Of a stretch of 64,000 bases of DNA, positions 36,231-45,843 are shown one piece after another (within the stretch, counting starts at the first letter, position 1; every line of letters begins with the position of its first letter). The DNA is taken from NCBI RefSeq assembly GCF_041102575.1, contig NZ_JBGCUE010000002.1, forward strand, positions 1 through 64,000. The letters are read 5' to 3'. Position numbers and translations under genes: made by a program. This stretch comes from Tenuifilum sp. 4138str. Lineage in GTDB: Bacteria; Bacteroidota; Bacteroidia; Bacteroidales; Tenuifilaceae. Under the pieces are notes generated by a model, which was not told where the DNA came from, searched no databases, and was given only the letters and a program-made list of their open reading frames with translations.

Positions 36231-36260
36231 AAAACATCCGGTCATAACCGGATGTTTTTT
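36231..36260. terminator. Bidirectional terminator
   Basis: Stem ACATCCGGT / ACCGGATGT (36234-36242 and 36247-36255) flanked by A and T runs. It serves the small lipoprotein gene (plus) and aspS (minus). Confidence 0.9.
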
Positions 36261-36274
36261 ATTTATGAAGGGTT

Positions 36275-38026
36275 CTAGTTGTTCTTTTTTATCTGAATGG
36301 ATAGCTCATCGAGCTGTTGCTGGCTGATAGTGGAAGGGGAATCGATCATCACATCGCGGCCTGCATTGTTTTTAGGGAATGCTATGTAATCACGAATAGA
36401 GTCGCTGCCACCAAAAAGCGAGCAAAGCCTATCGAAACCAAAGGCAATACCTCCGTGCGGAGGTGCGCCGTACCTAAAGGCATTAAGCAGGAACCCAAAC
36501 TGTTTCTCGGCCTCCTCCTTGGTAAAGCCAAGCGCATCGAACATAGCTTGCTGCAATTCCCTATCAAAGATTCTTATTGAACCACCACCAATTTCAACTC
36601 CATTAATAACTAAGTCGTAAGCATTTGCCCTTATTCTTCCGGGATCTGTTTTAAACAGATGAATATCCTCTGGATTTGGCGATGTGAAAGGATGGTGCAT
36701 GGCAAAGAAACGCTGTGCCTCGTCGTCCCACTCCAGTAGTGGGAAATCAACAACCCAAAGGGGAACAAACACTTCCTTTGACCTTAGGCCAAGCCTATTG
36801 CCCATCTCAAGCCTTAACTCACAAAGAGCGGAGAGCGTTTTCTTTTTTGGACCAGCCAAAATTAGAATAAGGTCGCCCTGTTTGGCTCCCATGGCATTGG
36901 CTATTGCCATTAAATCGTCGGGTGAGTAAAACTTATCAACTGTCGATTTTATTCCATCGTCGGCAAAGCGAATGTAAACAAGGCCGCTGGCGCCAACCTG
37001 AGGACGTTTCACAAACTCTGTAAGCTCATCGAGCTGTTTACGGGTATAACCTGCACACCCATTGGCACAGATTGCACCAACATACTCAGCATCGTCAAAA
37101 ACCTTAAACCCTTTACCCTTAACAATCGAGCTTAGCTCCACAAACTCCATCCCAAAGCGCAGGTCGGGCTTATCGGAACCATATTTTTCCATTGCCAAGC
37201 TGTAAGGCATACGTTGGAAGGGTTCAGTAAAATTGATACCCTTTACATTTGCGAAAAGGTGTTTGATTAACCCCTCAAAGGTGTTGAGAACGTCATCGCG
37301 TTCCACAAACGACATCTCGCAATCAATCTGTGTGAACTCTGGCTGCCTGTCGGCACGTAAATCTTCGTCGCGAAAACACTTTACAATCTGAAAATACTTG
37401 TCAAAACCGGCTACCATTAGTAGCTGCTTAAACGTTTGGGGCGATTGAGGCAATGCGTAGAACTCCCCTGGATGAATACGTGATGGAACTACAAAGTCAC
37501 GAGCCCCTTCAGGTGTAGATTTGATAAGGAACGGCGTTTCCACCTCAATAAATCCTTGCATGTCGAGGTATTTACGAACCTCTTGTGCCATTCTATGACG
37601 AAGCAAAAGAGCATTCTTAACCGGATTCCGACGCAAATCGAGGTAACGGAACTTCATTCTAAGCTCATCGCCACCGTCGGTATCATCTTCAATGGTGAAA
37701 GGAGGAATATCGCTGGCATTAAGCACCTTAATCATGTTAGCCCGAACCTCAATATCGCCAGTTGGCAACTTACTGTTCTTGCTGGCGCGCTCCACCACCT
37801 CGCCCGAAATCTGAATAACATATTCACGACCAAGTTCCTTTACCATCTCTTTAACAGGGCTGGGACAACTTTCGTCAATAACAACCTGGGTAATTCCATA
37901 CCTATCCCTAAGGTCAATAAAGGTCATTGCACCAAGGTTACGAATACGTTGTACCCATCCGCTCAGGGTAACGCTGCTGCCCACATGAGCAACTCTAAGC
38001 TCTCCGCAAGTATGTGATCTGTACAT
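36275..38026 (-). CDS. aspS: Aspartyl-tRNA synthetase
   Basis: A 583-residue class II synthetase of the bacterial type. The N-terminal OB-fold anticodon domain (about 1-100) contains [24 protein letters not shown]. Motif 2 reads [22 protein letters not shown] insertion domain sits in the middle, and motif 3 is [10 protein letters not shown]. Length is as expected. No discriminator for the non-discriminating form can be made here by eye. It is divergent from tadA and shares a terminator with the small lipoprotein gene. A minus-strand TACATTCG (38050-38057) is a near-consensus -7 box. Confidence 0.95.
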   Translation of the reverse strand: MYRSHTCGELRVAHVGSSVTLSGWVQRIRNLGAMTFIDLRDRYGITQVVIDESCPSPVKEMVKELGREYVIQISGEVVERASKNSKLPTGDIEVRANMIKVLNASDIPPFTIEDDTDGGDELRMKFRYLDLRRNPVKNALLLRHRMAQEVRKYLDMQGFIEVETPFLIKSTPEGARDFVVPSRIHPGEFYALPQSPQTFKQLLMVAGFDKYFQIVKCFRDEDLRADRQPEFTQIDCEMSFVERDDVLNTFEGLIKHLFANVKGINFTEPFQRMPYSLAMEKYGSDKPDLRFGMEFVELSSIVKGKGFKVFDDAEYVGAICANGCAGYTRKQLDELTEFVKRPQVGASGLVYIRFADDGIKSTVDKFYSPDDLMAIANAMGAKQGDLILILAGPKKKTLSALCELRLEMGNRLGLRSKEVFVPLWVVDFPLLEWDDEAQRFFAMHHPFTSPNPEDIHLFKTDPGRIRANAYDLVINGVEIGGGSIRIFDRELQQAMFDALGFTKEEAEKQFGFLLNAFRYGAPPHGGIAFGFDRLCSLFGGSDSIRDYIAFPKNNAGRDVMIDSPSTISQQQLDELSIQIKKNN

Positions 38027-38110
38027 ATCTAAATAACATTTTCAGGTTGCGAATGTAAAAATAAAAAACGATGCTTTAACTATATTTGATATATTTGGGC
38101 AAAATCTTGA

Positions 38111-38554
38111 ATGGAAAACTCAAAAAAACACGAATTTTTCATGCGCGAGGCTCTTAAAGAAGCCCAAAAAGCCCTGCTTAAGGATGAGGTGCCCATTGGG
38201 GCAGTTATTGTTTGTAACGATAGAATAATATCCAGAGCGCATAATCTAACTGAAACTCTCGGCGACCCCACTGCTCATGCCGAAATGCAAGCCATTACTG
38301 CTGCCACAAACTATTTGGGCGGTAAGTACCTAAACCAATGTACCCTTTATGTTACCATTGAACCCTGCCCCATGTGTGCTGGCGCAATGTACTGGGCACA
38401 GCTTGGCGAACTGGTTTACGGGGCAACCGACCCCAAACGAGGATTCTCAATAATTGCAAGTAAAACGCTACACCCAAAAACAAAAGTTATTTCTGGAGTG
38501 CTTGCCCTTGAATGTTCATCAATTGTTAGCACATTTTTTAACAGAAAAAGATAA
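38111..38554 (+). CDS. tadA: tRNA-specific adenosine deaminase TadA
   Basis: A 147-residue zinc deaminase converting A34 to inosine in tRNA-Arg(ACG). The zinc site is H56-A-E58 (PTAHAEMQAI, E58 catalytic) with C86 and C89 (EPCPMCAGAMYWAQ). The segment DEVPIGAVIV and AHNLTETLGDPTAHAE point to TadA rather than guanine or cytidine deaminase. Two overlapping -7 boxes TATATTTG (38081-38088 and 38090-38097) lie just upstream, so the leader is very short. Confidence 0.9.
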   Translation: MENSKKHEFFMREALKEAQKALLKDEVPIGAVIVCNDRIISRAHNLTETLGDPTAHAEMQAITAATNYLGGKYLNQCTLYVTIEPCPMCAGAMYWAQLGELVYGATDPKRGFSIIASKTLHPKTKVISGVLALECSSIVSTFFNRKR

Positions 38555-38569
38555 TTTTATGGCTTAATT

Positions 38570-38599
38570 TTTGTTTTTTAATTTGATGTGATATTTTTG
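38570..38599 (+). promoter_or_regulatory. Promoter for the TPR gene
   Basis: TTTG (38570-38573), 18-base spacer, TATTTTTG (38592-38599). Spacing is one base short of the usual range. Confidence 0.6.
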
Positions 38600-38641
38600 A
38601 GGGCATTAACAAAGTTTAAAACATAATTAAAACCAATACCT

Positions 38642-39610
38642 ATGAGAGTTAGATTTGTGAAACATTTTTTGCTGGGCATTTTTGCAATTGGTGCCGTTTC
38701 AGTTAGCGGACAAAGCATTAACGATGCCATTCAGGCATACAACAACGCCGCTACCGTTTACAAGCAGGATCCTGAAAAAGCGTTGAAGGATATTCAATCT
38801 GCACTTCAAATTGCTGAACAGCTGGGAGAGGAAGGTGCTGAAACCAAGCAAAAGTGCGAGGAGTTAATTCCTACCATTTACTTTCAGGCTGCAATGGCTA
38901 AATACAAAGCTAAAGATTTGCAAGCCACACTCGACAACCTTGAAAAGGCAGAGGAAGCTGCTATAAAGTACAACGATGGTGCAGTAAAAAGCCGCGTTGA
39001 AAAAACAATGCCAAAACTATACAATGTTCTTGGCAATAACCTTTTCAAGGAAAACAAGTTTGAGGAAGCCATAACCAATTATGGCAAAGCCATTAAGCTC
39101 GACCCCAACTTTATCGACCCATACCTTGGCACAGCCCTTGCTTACGAGGGTCTTAATAACGAAGAAAAAATGGTTGAGTTCCTTGACCTTACCATTGATA
39201 TGGGAGGCAAGGCAAACGATGCCACCAATGTTGAAAAGGCTAAAACTAAAGGGAAAGCTTACTTCCTCAAAAAAGCCGATGAGGCCCGTAATGCCAATAA
39301 ACTTAACGATGTGGTTAAGCTACTTGATATGGCCTTGAAGTACGATGGCGACGATTACGATATTTATCGCCTTATGACCATCAACTACAGCAAGCTCGAG
39401 CGTTGGAGCGATGCCATTGAGTACGGCAACAAGGCTCTTGAACTTGTTAAAGGAACCGCTGAGGATAAGGCTGAGCTTTATTTCCTAATTGCTGGTGCCT
39501 ACCATAAGCTCAATAAAATCAGCGATGCTTGCGCTGCATACAAGAATGCTGCATTTGGCACATTCAAGCCCAATGCCGATTACCAGATTCAACAGCTAAA
39601 ATGCCAGTAA
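38642..39610 (+). CDS. Exported TPR protein
   Basis: A 322-residue protein with a signal peptide (ending SVSGQS). It is almost entirely helical TPR repeats: YFQAAMAKYKAKDLQATLDN, NVLGNNLFKENKFEEAITNYGKAIKLDP and INYSKLERWSDAIEYGNKALEL. The last repeat, AGAYHKLNKISDACAAYKNA, carries a conserved-looking cysteine. A protein-interaction role in the periplasm is likely; no partner is evident. It is monocistronic, with its own promoter and terminator. Confidence 0.82.
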   Translation: MRVRFVKHFLLGIFAIGAVSVSGQSINDAIQAYNNAATVYKQDPEKALKDIQSALQIAEQLGEEGAETKQKCEELIPTIYFQAAMAKYKAKDLQATLDNLEKAEEAAIKYNDGAVKSRVEKTMPKLYNVLGNNLFKENKFEEAITNYGKAIKLDPNFIDPYLGTALAYEGLNNEEKMVEFLDLTIDMGGKANDATNVEKAKTKGKAYFLKKADEARNANKLNDVVKLLDMALKYDGDDYDIYRLMTINYSKLERWSDAIEYGNKALELVKGTAEDKAELYFLIAGAYHKLNKISDACAAYKNAAFGTFKPNADYQIQQLKCQ

Positions 39611-39632
39611 CACAACTTTTTACTATCTTTGA

Positions 39633-39657
39633 GGGCTGCAAATGCAGCCCTTTTTTT
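39633..39657 (+). terminator. Terminator of the TPR gene
   Basis: Stem GGGCTGC / GCAGCCC (39633-39639 and 39644-39650) with a 4-base loop and seven T. Confidence 0.88.
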
Positions 39658-39679
39658 ATTGATACTCAAACCTATCAAG

Positions 39680-40519
39680 ATGTCAAATAAATTCCGAATA
39701 GTTTTTTCCGATGTTGACGGAACCCTTCTCAACAAAAATCGCGAACTTTCATCAGCTACAATCTTTCAAATCCGTAAACTTACACAGCATAATATTCCTT
39801 TCGTAATGGTATCGGCACGAATGCCAGCAGGCATGATTCACCTGTATAGAGAGGTGCCAATGGACAACCCTGCAATTTGTTACAACGGCGCCCTTATTCT
39901 GAAATCAATTGAAGATGGAATTAATGGTAATAACAAGCTCTTTTCAACATCAATTGGTTACAGTGTTGCAAAAACGGTTTACAGCATCTGCCATAAATTT
40001 GATTTGCACTTCAGCCTTTACTCCAACAACCAGTGGTTTGCATCAAAAAACGACGAATGGCGTTTACGCGAGGAGAACAACACTAAGGTAAAAGCAACAA
40101 TTTACTCCAACATGGAGTATAAAATTAGCGAGCTGGAAAATGAACAGCAGCACATCCACAAGCTAATGGTGATGGGCGAGAGCATGCTAATCGACGCTTT
40201 ACATAACCATCTGGTAAGCCAGTTTACTGGTAAAATCAATATTTACCGTTCAAAGGATACTTATATCGAAATAACCCCTGCAAGCATCAATAAGGCAGCT
40301 GGATGCCTTATCCTTTTAAACCATCTCAAACATAAGCCTGAACAGGCAATTGCATTTGGCGATAACTTTAACGATACTGAAATGCTGCAAACGGTTAGCT
40401 TGGGTGTTGCAATGGGAAATTCGCCAGCAGAGGTTAAGGAGAAAGCCAAAATGGTTGCCCCGGCAAATATCGACGATGGGGTTGCCAGAACCCTTGAAAC
40501 CATATTCAAATTTGCATAG
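39680..40519 (+). CDS. Cof-type HAD-IIB phosphatase
   Basis: A 279-residue hydrolase. I use ATG 39680 (MSNKFRIVFSDVDGTLL), since the upstream part of the frame crosses the terminator of the previous gene. HAD motif I is FSDVDGTLLNKN; motif II VMVSARMP; motif III the lysine in SINKAAG; motif IV FGDNFNDTEML. The type IIB cap lies in between (about 85-190). Family members dephosphorylate sugar phosphates, flavins or other small metabolites; the substrate cannot be told from sequence. The U32 gene starts 3 bases after it. Confidence 0.9.
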   Translation: MSNKFRIVFSDVDGTLLNKNRELSSATIFQIRKLTQHNIPFVMVSARMPAGMIHLYREVPMDNPAICYNGALILKSIEDGINGNNKLFSTSIGYSVAKTVYSICHKFDLHFSLYSNNQWFASKNDEWRLREENNTKVKATIYSNMEYKISELENEQQHIHKLMVMGESMLIDALHNHLVSQFTGKINIYRSKDTYIEITPASINKAAGCLILLNHLKHKPEQAIAFGDNFNDTEMLQTVSLGVAMGNSPAEVKEKAKMVAPANIDDGVARTLETIFKFA

Positions 40520-40522
40520 CTT

Positions 40523-42346
40523 ATGACCGAACTTGAGCTACTTGCCCCCGCAAAGGATTTGGAAACAGGCATTGCTGCCATTACACACGGTGCCGATGCC
40601 GTTTACATTGCTGCTCATAAGTTCGGTGCCCGCGAAAAAGCCGGAAACCCCATTGAGGACATCGCTGAACTTTGCCATTTTGCCCATGCATACCATGCCA
40701 GAGTTTATGTTACCGTTAACACTATCATTTTTGATAATGAGCTAAAAGAGGTGCAGGAGCTCATCAACCAAATATACAATGCTGGTGCCGATGCAATTAT
40801 CATACAGGATTTTGCCATTCTTGCTATGGATATTCCTCCTATTGCCATACATGCCAGCACCCAAATGCATAACATTGACGCTGATCACATTAACTTTCTA
40901 GAAAGAAATGGCGTATCGAGGATTGTTTTACCAAGGGAATTAACCCTTGATGAAATATCCAACCTACGCAGCAAAACAAAAGCTGAGTTTGAATTTTTTA
41001 TACATGGGGCGTTGTGCGTTTCATATAGCGGACAATGTTACATGAGTTACTCGCTTTCAGGACGAAGCGCCAATAGAGGCGCTTGTGCCCAACCCTGCCG
41101 CTTACCTTACGATCTGGTTGACGAAATGGGTAACATACTGGCTAAAAACAAACACCTCCTATCGCTAAAGGATCTTAACCTTAGCGGCTACCTTGCCGAT
41201 TTGATTGATGCAGGAATAACCTCGTTCAAGATTGAAGGCCGCCTTAAAGATATTGCCTACGTAAAAAACATTACTGCGCATTACAGCAAACTGCTAAACA
41301 GCTTCATCGGCCTAAACAAACAATACAAAAGAGCTTCGAGCGGAAAGTGTGCCTATACCTTCCCCCCCGATCCTGAACGAACCTTTAACCGCGGGTTTAC
41401 CACCCATTTTATTGATGGTCGAAAACCTAACCAAGCATCATTAAACACCCCAAAATCATTAGGGAAAAGAATTGGTATGGTTGTCCGTATATACCGGAAC
41501 TACTTCTGTATTAATTCAGCTGAAACCATACATAATGGCGACGGATTGTGTTTTTTTAACTCTCAAAATCAACTTGTGGGATTTAGGGTCAATAAAGTAG
41601 ATGGCGATAAGGTATTTCCTAACCAGATGCCCACTGACCTAACTATTGAAACAACTATTTACCGTAACGAGGATTTTGAGCTGGAACAGACCCTTAATCG
41701 TAAAAGCGCCGAGCGTAAAGTTGAATGCAATATAGATGTATTTATTACAGCCAACAATATCAAGCTAAGCATTAAGGATGAAGATGGGGTAAGCGCACTC
41801 ATTGAGATTCCTAATGGGTTCGACAAGGCCAAAAATCCAAATTATCTTGATACAATTGAAAGCCAGCTTCGAAAAACGGGTGACACCATTTTCAATGTTA
41901 ACAGGGTTAACATTGAATGTTCTACTGAAGTTCCATTTATCCCCACAAGTATAATAAACTCAGCTCGCAGGCAGTTAACCTTACAGCTCCGCACCAAAAG
42001 GATAGAGTTACACAAACAAAACCTTAGAGATAATACAAATAACCCGGCCACAGTTCCTAACCCAATCCTAACGTATAAAGCCAATGTTGCCAACAGGGCA
42101 AGCACCAATTTCCTGCTAAAACATGGAGCCCAAAGCATTGAACCTGCATTTGAGGTTAAGCGCCCCAAGGGCGAGGTGGAGCTGATGGTTACCCGATACT
42201 GTATCAAACACGAGCTGGGCTTATGCCCAAGCAAGCAAGGCGCCAAACCAACCGGACGACTTTATCTCAAAAATGACCATAACCTTTTTCCTCTGGTTTT
42301 TGACTGTAAGAACTGTGTGATGAAGGTGATTCAACCCAATAAGTAA
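40523..42346 (+). CDS. U32 family peptidase / RlhA-like protein
   Basis: A 607-residue protein of the U32 (collagenase-like) family. The N-terminal TIM-barrel block begins ELLAPAKDLETGIAAITHGADAVYI. The signature region is ALCVSYSGQCYMSYSLSGRS with the following ACAQPCR, and a further family block is SFKIEGRLKDIAYVKNI. Characterised members such as RlhA act in rRNA hydroxylation rather than proteolysis, and the conserved cysteines (QCYMS, ACAQPC, and a C-terminal FDCKNCVM) suit an iron-sulfur site. The long form, with an added C-terminal region, is usual in Bacteroidota. Confidence 0.87.
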   Translation: MTELELLAPAKDLETGIAAITHGADAVYIAAHKFGAREKAGNPIEDIAELCHFAHAYHARVYVTVNTIIFDNELKEVQELINQIYNAGADAIIIQDFAILAMDIPPIAIHASTQMHNIDADHINFLERNGVSRIVLPRELTLDEISNLRSKTKAEFEFFIHGALCVSYSGQCYMSYSLSGRSANRGACAQPCRLPYDLVDEMGNILAKNKHLLSLKDLNLSGYLADLIDAGITSFKIEGRLKDIAYVKNITAHYSKLLNSFIGLNKQYKRASSGKCAYTFPPDPERTFNRGFTTHFIDGRKPNQASLNTPKSLGKRIGMVVRIYRNYFCINSAETIHNGDGLCFFNSQNQLVGFRVNKVDGDKVFPNQMPTDLTIETTIYRNEDFELEQTLNRKSAERKVECNIDVFITANNIKLSIKDEDGVSALIEIPNGFDKAKNPNYLDTIESQLRKTGDTIFNVNRVNIECSTEVPFIPTSIINSARRQLTLQLRTKRIELHKQNLRDNTNNPATVPNPILTYKANVANRASTNFLLKHGAQSIEPAFEVKRPKGEVELMVTRYCIKHELGLCPSKQGAKPTGRLYLKNDHNLFPLVFDCKNCVMKVIQPNK

Positions 42347-42365
42347 AAGTTTTTTAAAAATTAGA

Positions 42366-43259
42366 TTGATGATTATACTTGAAACACCCAGCAACTGGCC
42401 TGATTACGAGTTAATCGACAGCGGCGATGGCGAAAAGCTAGAACGGTTCGGCAGCCAAATTCTGGCTCGTCCCGAGCCACAAGCCATTTGGCGAAAAGCA
42501 CTTTCACAAGCCGAATGGAATAGCTTAGCCAATGCATACTTTGTAAAGAAAAAGGGTAACCGCGAGAGCGATAACGAATGGGGCGAGTGGAATAAGAAGG
42601 GAAACTGTAAGGAGCAATGGACAATTGGTTACAGCTACAAACAAATGAAGCTAAAGTTCCGTTTAGGCCTTACATCGTTCAAGCATGTAGGCATATTCCC
42701 TGAACAAGCAACAAACTGGGATTTTATTTACGATACCATTCAGCATCTATCAGCAGAAAAACCATCGGTTTTAAATCTGTTTGCATACACTGGAGGTGCA
42801 TCGCTGGCTGCTAGAGCAGCTGGGGCCGAAGTAACCCATGTCGATTCGGTTAAGCAAACCATTACCTGGTCGCGCGAGAATATGGAGCTTAGCAAGCTCG
42901 ATGGAATTAGGTGGATGGTAGATGATGCCGTAAAATTTGTAGCGCGCGAGGTACGGCGCGCCAAAACCTACAATGGAATTATACTTGACCCTCCAGCCTA
43001 TGGTAGGGGCCCCGAAGGTGAAAAATGGATACTTGAGACAAATCTATGTCCGCTTCTGGAAAATTGCAAAAATCTATTAACCCATAAAAACTCCTTCCTG
43101 ATACTAAACCTTTACTCAATGGGCTACTCGCCCATAATAGCCGAAAGTCTGGTTAAAAGCATTTTTAAAGTTGACAAACCAGAAATAGGAGAGCTATATG
43201 TAGTTGACAGAGCTGGACGAAAATTACCGCTGGGTGTGTTTTTGCGGTTTTTAAAATAA
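42366..43259 (+). CDS. Class I SAM-dependent methyltransferase (RlmI/RlmK-like)
   Basis: A 297-residue methyltransferase of the 23S rRNA (cytosine-5) RlmI-like group. The SAM motif is VLNLFAYTGGASLAARAAGAEVTH; the catalytic/target motif IILDPPAYGRGPEGEKW corresponds to DPP-Y. It lacks the N-terminal PUA domain of RlmI, so specificity may differ. The first two codons are both ATG (42369 may be used). It lies 19 bases after the U32 gene and is probably part of that transcript, giving an HAD, U32, methyltransferase unit. Confidence 0.82.
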   Translation: MMIILETPSNWPDYELIDSGDGEKLERFGSQILARPEPQAIWRKALSQAEWNSLANAYFVKKKGNRESDNEWGEWNKKGNCKEQWTIGYSYKQMKLKFRLGLTSFKHVGIFPEQATNWDFIYDTIQHLSAEKPSVLNLFAYTGGASLAARAAGAEVTHVDSVKQTITWSRENMELSKLDGIRWMVDDAVKFVAREVRRAKTYNGIILDPPAYGRGPEGEKWILETNLCPLLENCKNLLTHKNSFLILNLYSMGYSPIIAESLVKSIFKVDKPEIGELYVVDRAGRKLPLGVFLRFLK

Positions 43260-43387
43260 TTTTATCAACAAAAATAAAAAGCCTGCCATAAAACAGGTAA
43301 AATATATCAATATAATGTTACTTTTGCATTGATTTTCCGTATATTTGTTTTATGGGAAGTTATTGAAATTTATAAAACCAATGCTGT

Positions 43388-43768
43388 ATGGAACCATTAA
43401 AGGTTAACGGTACCAGCCAATATCCAACCATTACTCTCGATAAGGATGCAGGTGTCTTTGAGTTTAAGGGAAACTCTTTACCTGAGGATGCAAAATCATT
43501 TTTCGAACCGATAATTACTTGGATTGAAGAGTATGCAAAGAGCCCAAATCCTGAAACAGTGGTGCGATTTAAAATGATTTACTACAATACCCCCAGCTCA
43601 AAAATGCTTTTTCAGGTACTGAAGCGATTTGAAAGAATTGCTCAGGATGGCCACAAGATAAGTATAGTTTGGATGTATAATGAGGATGACATCGATATAA
43701 AAGATGCTGGGAAAGATCTCTCAAATCATATCAAGATACCTTTCAAGTTGGAATCATATAAGGAATAA
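43388..43768 (+). CDS. SiaC-like regulatory phosphoprotein (DUF1987)
   Basis: A 126-residue protein of the DUF1987/SiaC family. The pattern PTITLDKDAGVFEFKGNSLPEDA, then MIYYNTPSSKML, and SIVWMYNEDDIDIKDAGKDL is characteristic. Thr68 in YYNTPSSK aligns with the threonine of Pseudomonas SiaC that the SiaB kinase phosphorylates; unphosphorylated SiaC activates the SiaD diguanylate cyclase. Here no kinase, phosphatase or cyclase gene is adjacent, so partners must lie elsewhere. Two -7 boxes are present upstream (43319-43326 TACTTTTG and 43340-43347 TATATTTG). Confidence 0.85.
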   Translation: MEPLKVNGTSQYPTITLDKDAGVFEFKGNSLPEDAKSFFEPIITWIEEYAKSPNPETVVRFKMIYYNTPSSKMLFQVLKRFERIAQDGHKISIVWMYNEDDIDIKDAGKDLSNHIKIPFKLESYKE

Positions 43769-43793
43769 AAAAAGGCCGTAAAGGCCTTTTTTT
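43769..43793. terminator. Bidirectional terminator
   Basis: A-run, GGCC, 5-base loop, GGCC, T-run (stem 43769-43777 with 43783-43791). It separates the siaC-like gene from the convergent six-gene operon. Confidence 0.8.
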
Positions 43794-43817
43794 ATTGAAC
43801 AATATTCTAACAACCTA

Positions 43818-45113
43818 TTACCAATCAGTGGTGTAGCTGTGGTTATAAATCCTGTAAGTCTTTAGTTCGCCTGAGGCATCACGGTAGTGGATATAACCTG
43901 AGAGCAACGATAGGGTTTTACCTGACGAAGATGTTTCAGCAATCTTAAGGGATTGGTCAGAGTTTACTTTCAAGGTATGATTGCCCTTCCCTTTGAACGA
44001 CAGCCCAATATTCTCAATAACTACAGGGGGGAAACCCTTCCATTCCAGCACAACCTTTTCAACCACAAAAGGAGAATCGTACTTGGAGCGAATGGTCATA
44101 TCAACTATTATTCCGGTAACCGTTGCATCATCCTTTGCAATGGCATTTAAATGTATGGGGTCCGATAAGAAAATTGATGCCTTATTGGCTGCAACATCAA
44201 AATAGAAAGGTTTTTGAACGGTTACACCCCCAAACATGTATTTTACCAGAATGTTATTCTCCGGATCCTCGTAGCAATTCTCATAGTTATATTTAATAAC
44301 CACATTATCGGAATTGTTGATAACCGAAGTAATTCTGGCACATTCCGATTTGGTTGTGGGCTTCTTAGCCGTGGAAATGGCTCGCCCATTCAAACGTAAG
44401 TAGTACTTAAGTTCGCCAAGGTTGCTTTCCAGTTCAACAAGTTCAATGGAGCTGAGTAATGATTTGTACCGAGTAATACCAAGATTGCACTGGTCAACCC
44501 TTCCATCCATAAAGTAATCCTTAAGCGAGCCAAGCTCTGCAATGTTTTTCTCAATCTGTTCAATAGATTCTACTTTATCAACCTGCTCAAGCAAATCTTC
44601 CATCTGGCGGGTTAGCTCACGGTCGCGCATCTTGTAATCAAGCACCAGCATTTTCAGCTCTGTTTCCGGGAAAGGATATTTTATATGGTATATGAAATAA
44701 ACCGACTTGTCGGCACGTTGACGTTTTTCCCAGTAAAACTCACTAACCTTGGAGATAGAAATCCCTTGCAGAAAAGGTACTTTACCTGATTGGGTAGTTG
44801 TAGTGGTGGCAAACTTTTCAAGGAATGCATTAACATTATTGTTGAAGCTGGCCTCCTCCTTACGTACCTCGGAACTTGCTTTAACGTTCTCAGCCACGGA
44901 CGATACTATTTGGGCTTTAACATTTGAAAGGGCGTTCTGCTGGGCATCCTGTGCGGTAGGGCCTGTACCCGTTACAATGATGAAATCCTTTTCCAAACCA
45001 TTCACCCATTTGGGTTGCTTTCCGCTTTTCTCCAGTAGTTTATCCTGGGCAAAGGTTAGGGTTATAACCCCCACAACGGATAAAGCAAGAAGTAATATCT
45101 TTTTCATACTCAC
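43818..45113 (-). CDS. Exported protein with LPP20-like N-terminal domain
   Basis: A 431-residue protein with a signal peptide (ending TLTFAQ); the second methionine (45107) may be the start. The N-terminal third begins with KQPKWVNG and has FIIVTGTGPTAQDAQQNALS, the W-x-G-x-G plus Ala-rich helix of the LPP20 domain. A helical middle follows (ELTRQMEDLLEQVDKVESIE), then a beta-rich C-terminal half ending in aromatic strands. No named function. Last gene of a six-gene operon; 97 bases separate it from the upstream lipoprotein gene. Confidence 0.75.
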   Translation of the reverse strand: MSMKKILLLALSVVGVITLTFAQDKLLEKSGKQPKWVNGLEKDFIIVTGTGPTAQDAQQNALSNVKAQIVSSVAENVKASSEVRKEEASFNNNVNAFLEKFATTTTTQSGKVPFLQGISISKVSEFYWEKRQRADKSVYFIYHIKYPFPETELKMLVLDYKMRDRELTRQMEDLLEQVDKVESIEQIEKNIAELGSLKDYFMDGRVDQCNLGITRYKSLLSSIELVELESNLGELKYYLRLNGRAISTAKKPTTKSECARITSVINNSDNVVIKYNYENCYEDPENNILVKYMFGGVTVQKPFYFDVAANKASIFLSDPIHLNAIAKDDATVTGIIVDMTIRSKYDSPFVVEKVVLEWKGFPPVVIENIGLSFKGKGNHTLKVNSDQSLKIAETSSSGKTLSLLSGYIHYRDASGELKTYRIYNHSYTTDW

Positions 45114-45210
45114 ATTATTTTAACCCCAAAAGGGGATTGGCAAGTAATAAATATTTTACAAAAACAGCAACCCCAATGGTTGGGGCTGCTGTATGAAATG
45201 AATAGGGAAA

Positions 45211-45786
45211 TTATGGGCGTTCCTTAGCCATCTTTTCCATTTCCTCGTTGAATACTTGCTCGAATTTCATCTTATCGTAGTCGAGCTGTAGTTTCTGATC
45301 CTTTGAAATACGGTCCTTAATGTTGTTTAGAACCTGATCCTTTGGAACCTGAAGAGCATTGAATACTTGGTAACGACCTTCTTTCTGGAAAGTTTTGGTA
45401 CAAACCACTTCAACGTTATTCAACTCCTGGTTGATAACCTCACGGGTCATTTGCTCAAACTTCTGCTCAAACTCCATGGCATCGCCAACCTGACGTTCGT
45501 TTACATAACGGTCAGCAACAGCCTTCATGGTAGTGCTAATGCTACGTGAAAGGTTGGTTTGTGCATCGATACGAGCTTTGCTCTTGGCAGTACTCAAATC
45601 GCTGCTGATACCGTTACCTGTTCCACGGAAGTACTTAGCGTCGGTGTGGAATTCATCATCGTTGCAAGGAACATTAACTTCCTTTCCTAAAGAGTTGTCT
45701 GCAGCTTTCTTTGAACCACCGCAACTAGCCAGCATAAAAGCAAAGGTAAAAATGCCGGCAACCATTAATAAATTTCTCATTTTCAT
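45211..45786 (-). CDS. LPP20-family lipoprotein
   Basis: A 191-residue lipoprotein starting at ATG 45786 (MKMRNLLMVAG); ATG 45792 is an alternative, and the upstream in-frame codon is unlikely because it precedes the signal peptide by ten residues. Lipobox FMLASCGGSKK. The domain has YFRGTGNGISSDLSTAKSKA followed by an arginine/alanine-rich helix, as in LPP20. A charged helical tail follows (KDRISKDQKLQLDYDKMKF). LPP20 was first named in Helicobacter as an outer-membrane lipoprotein; its function is still unclear. Confidence 0.8.
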   Translation of the reverse strand: MKMRNLLMVAGIFTFAFMLASCGGSKKAADNSLGKEVNVPCNDDEFHTDAKYFRGTGNGISSDLSTAKSKARIDAQTNLSRSISTTMKAVADRYVNERQVGDAMEFEQKFEQMTREVINQELNNVEVVCTKTFQKEGRYQVFNALQVPKDQVLNNIKDRISKDQKLQLDYDKMKFEQVFNEEMEKMAKERP

Positions 45787-45843
45787 AGTCATTCTTTTTT
45801 TGGTTAAACTTAAAATCAAGTTGTTATTAAATTAATTATCGGT

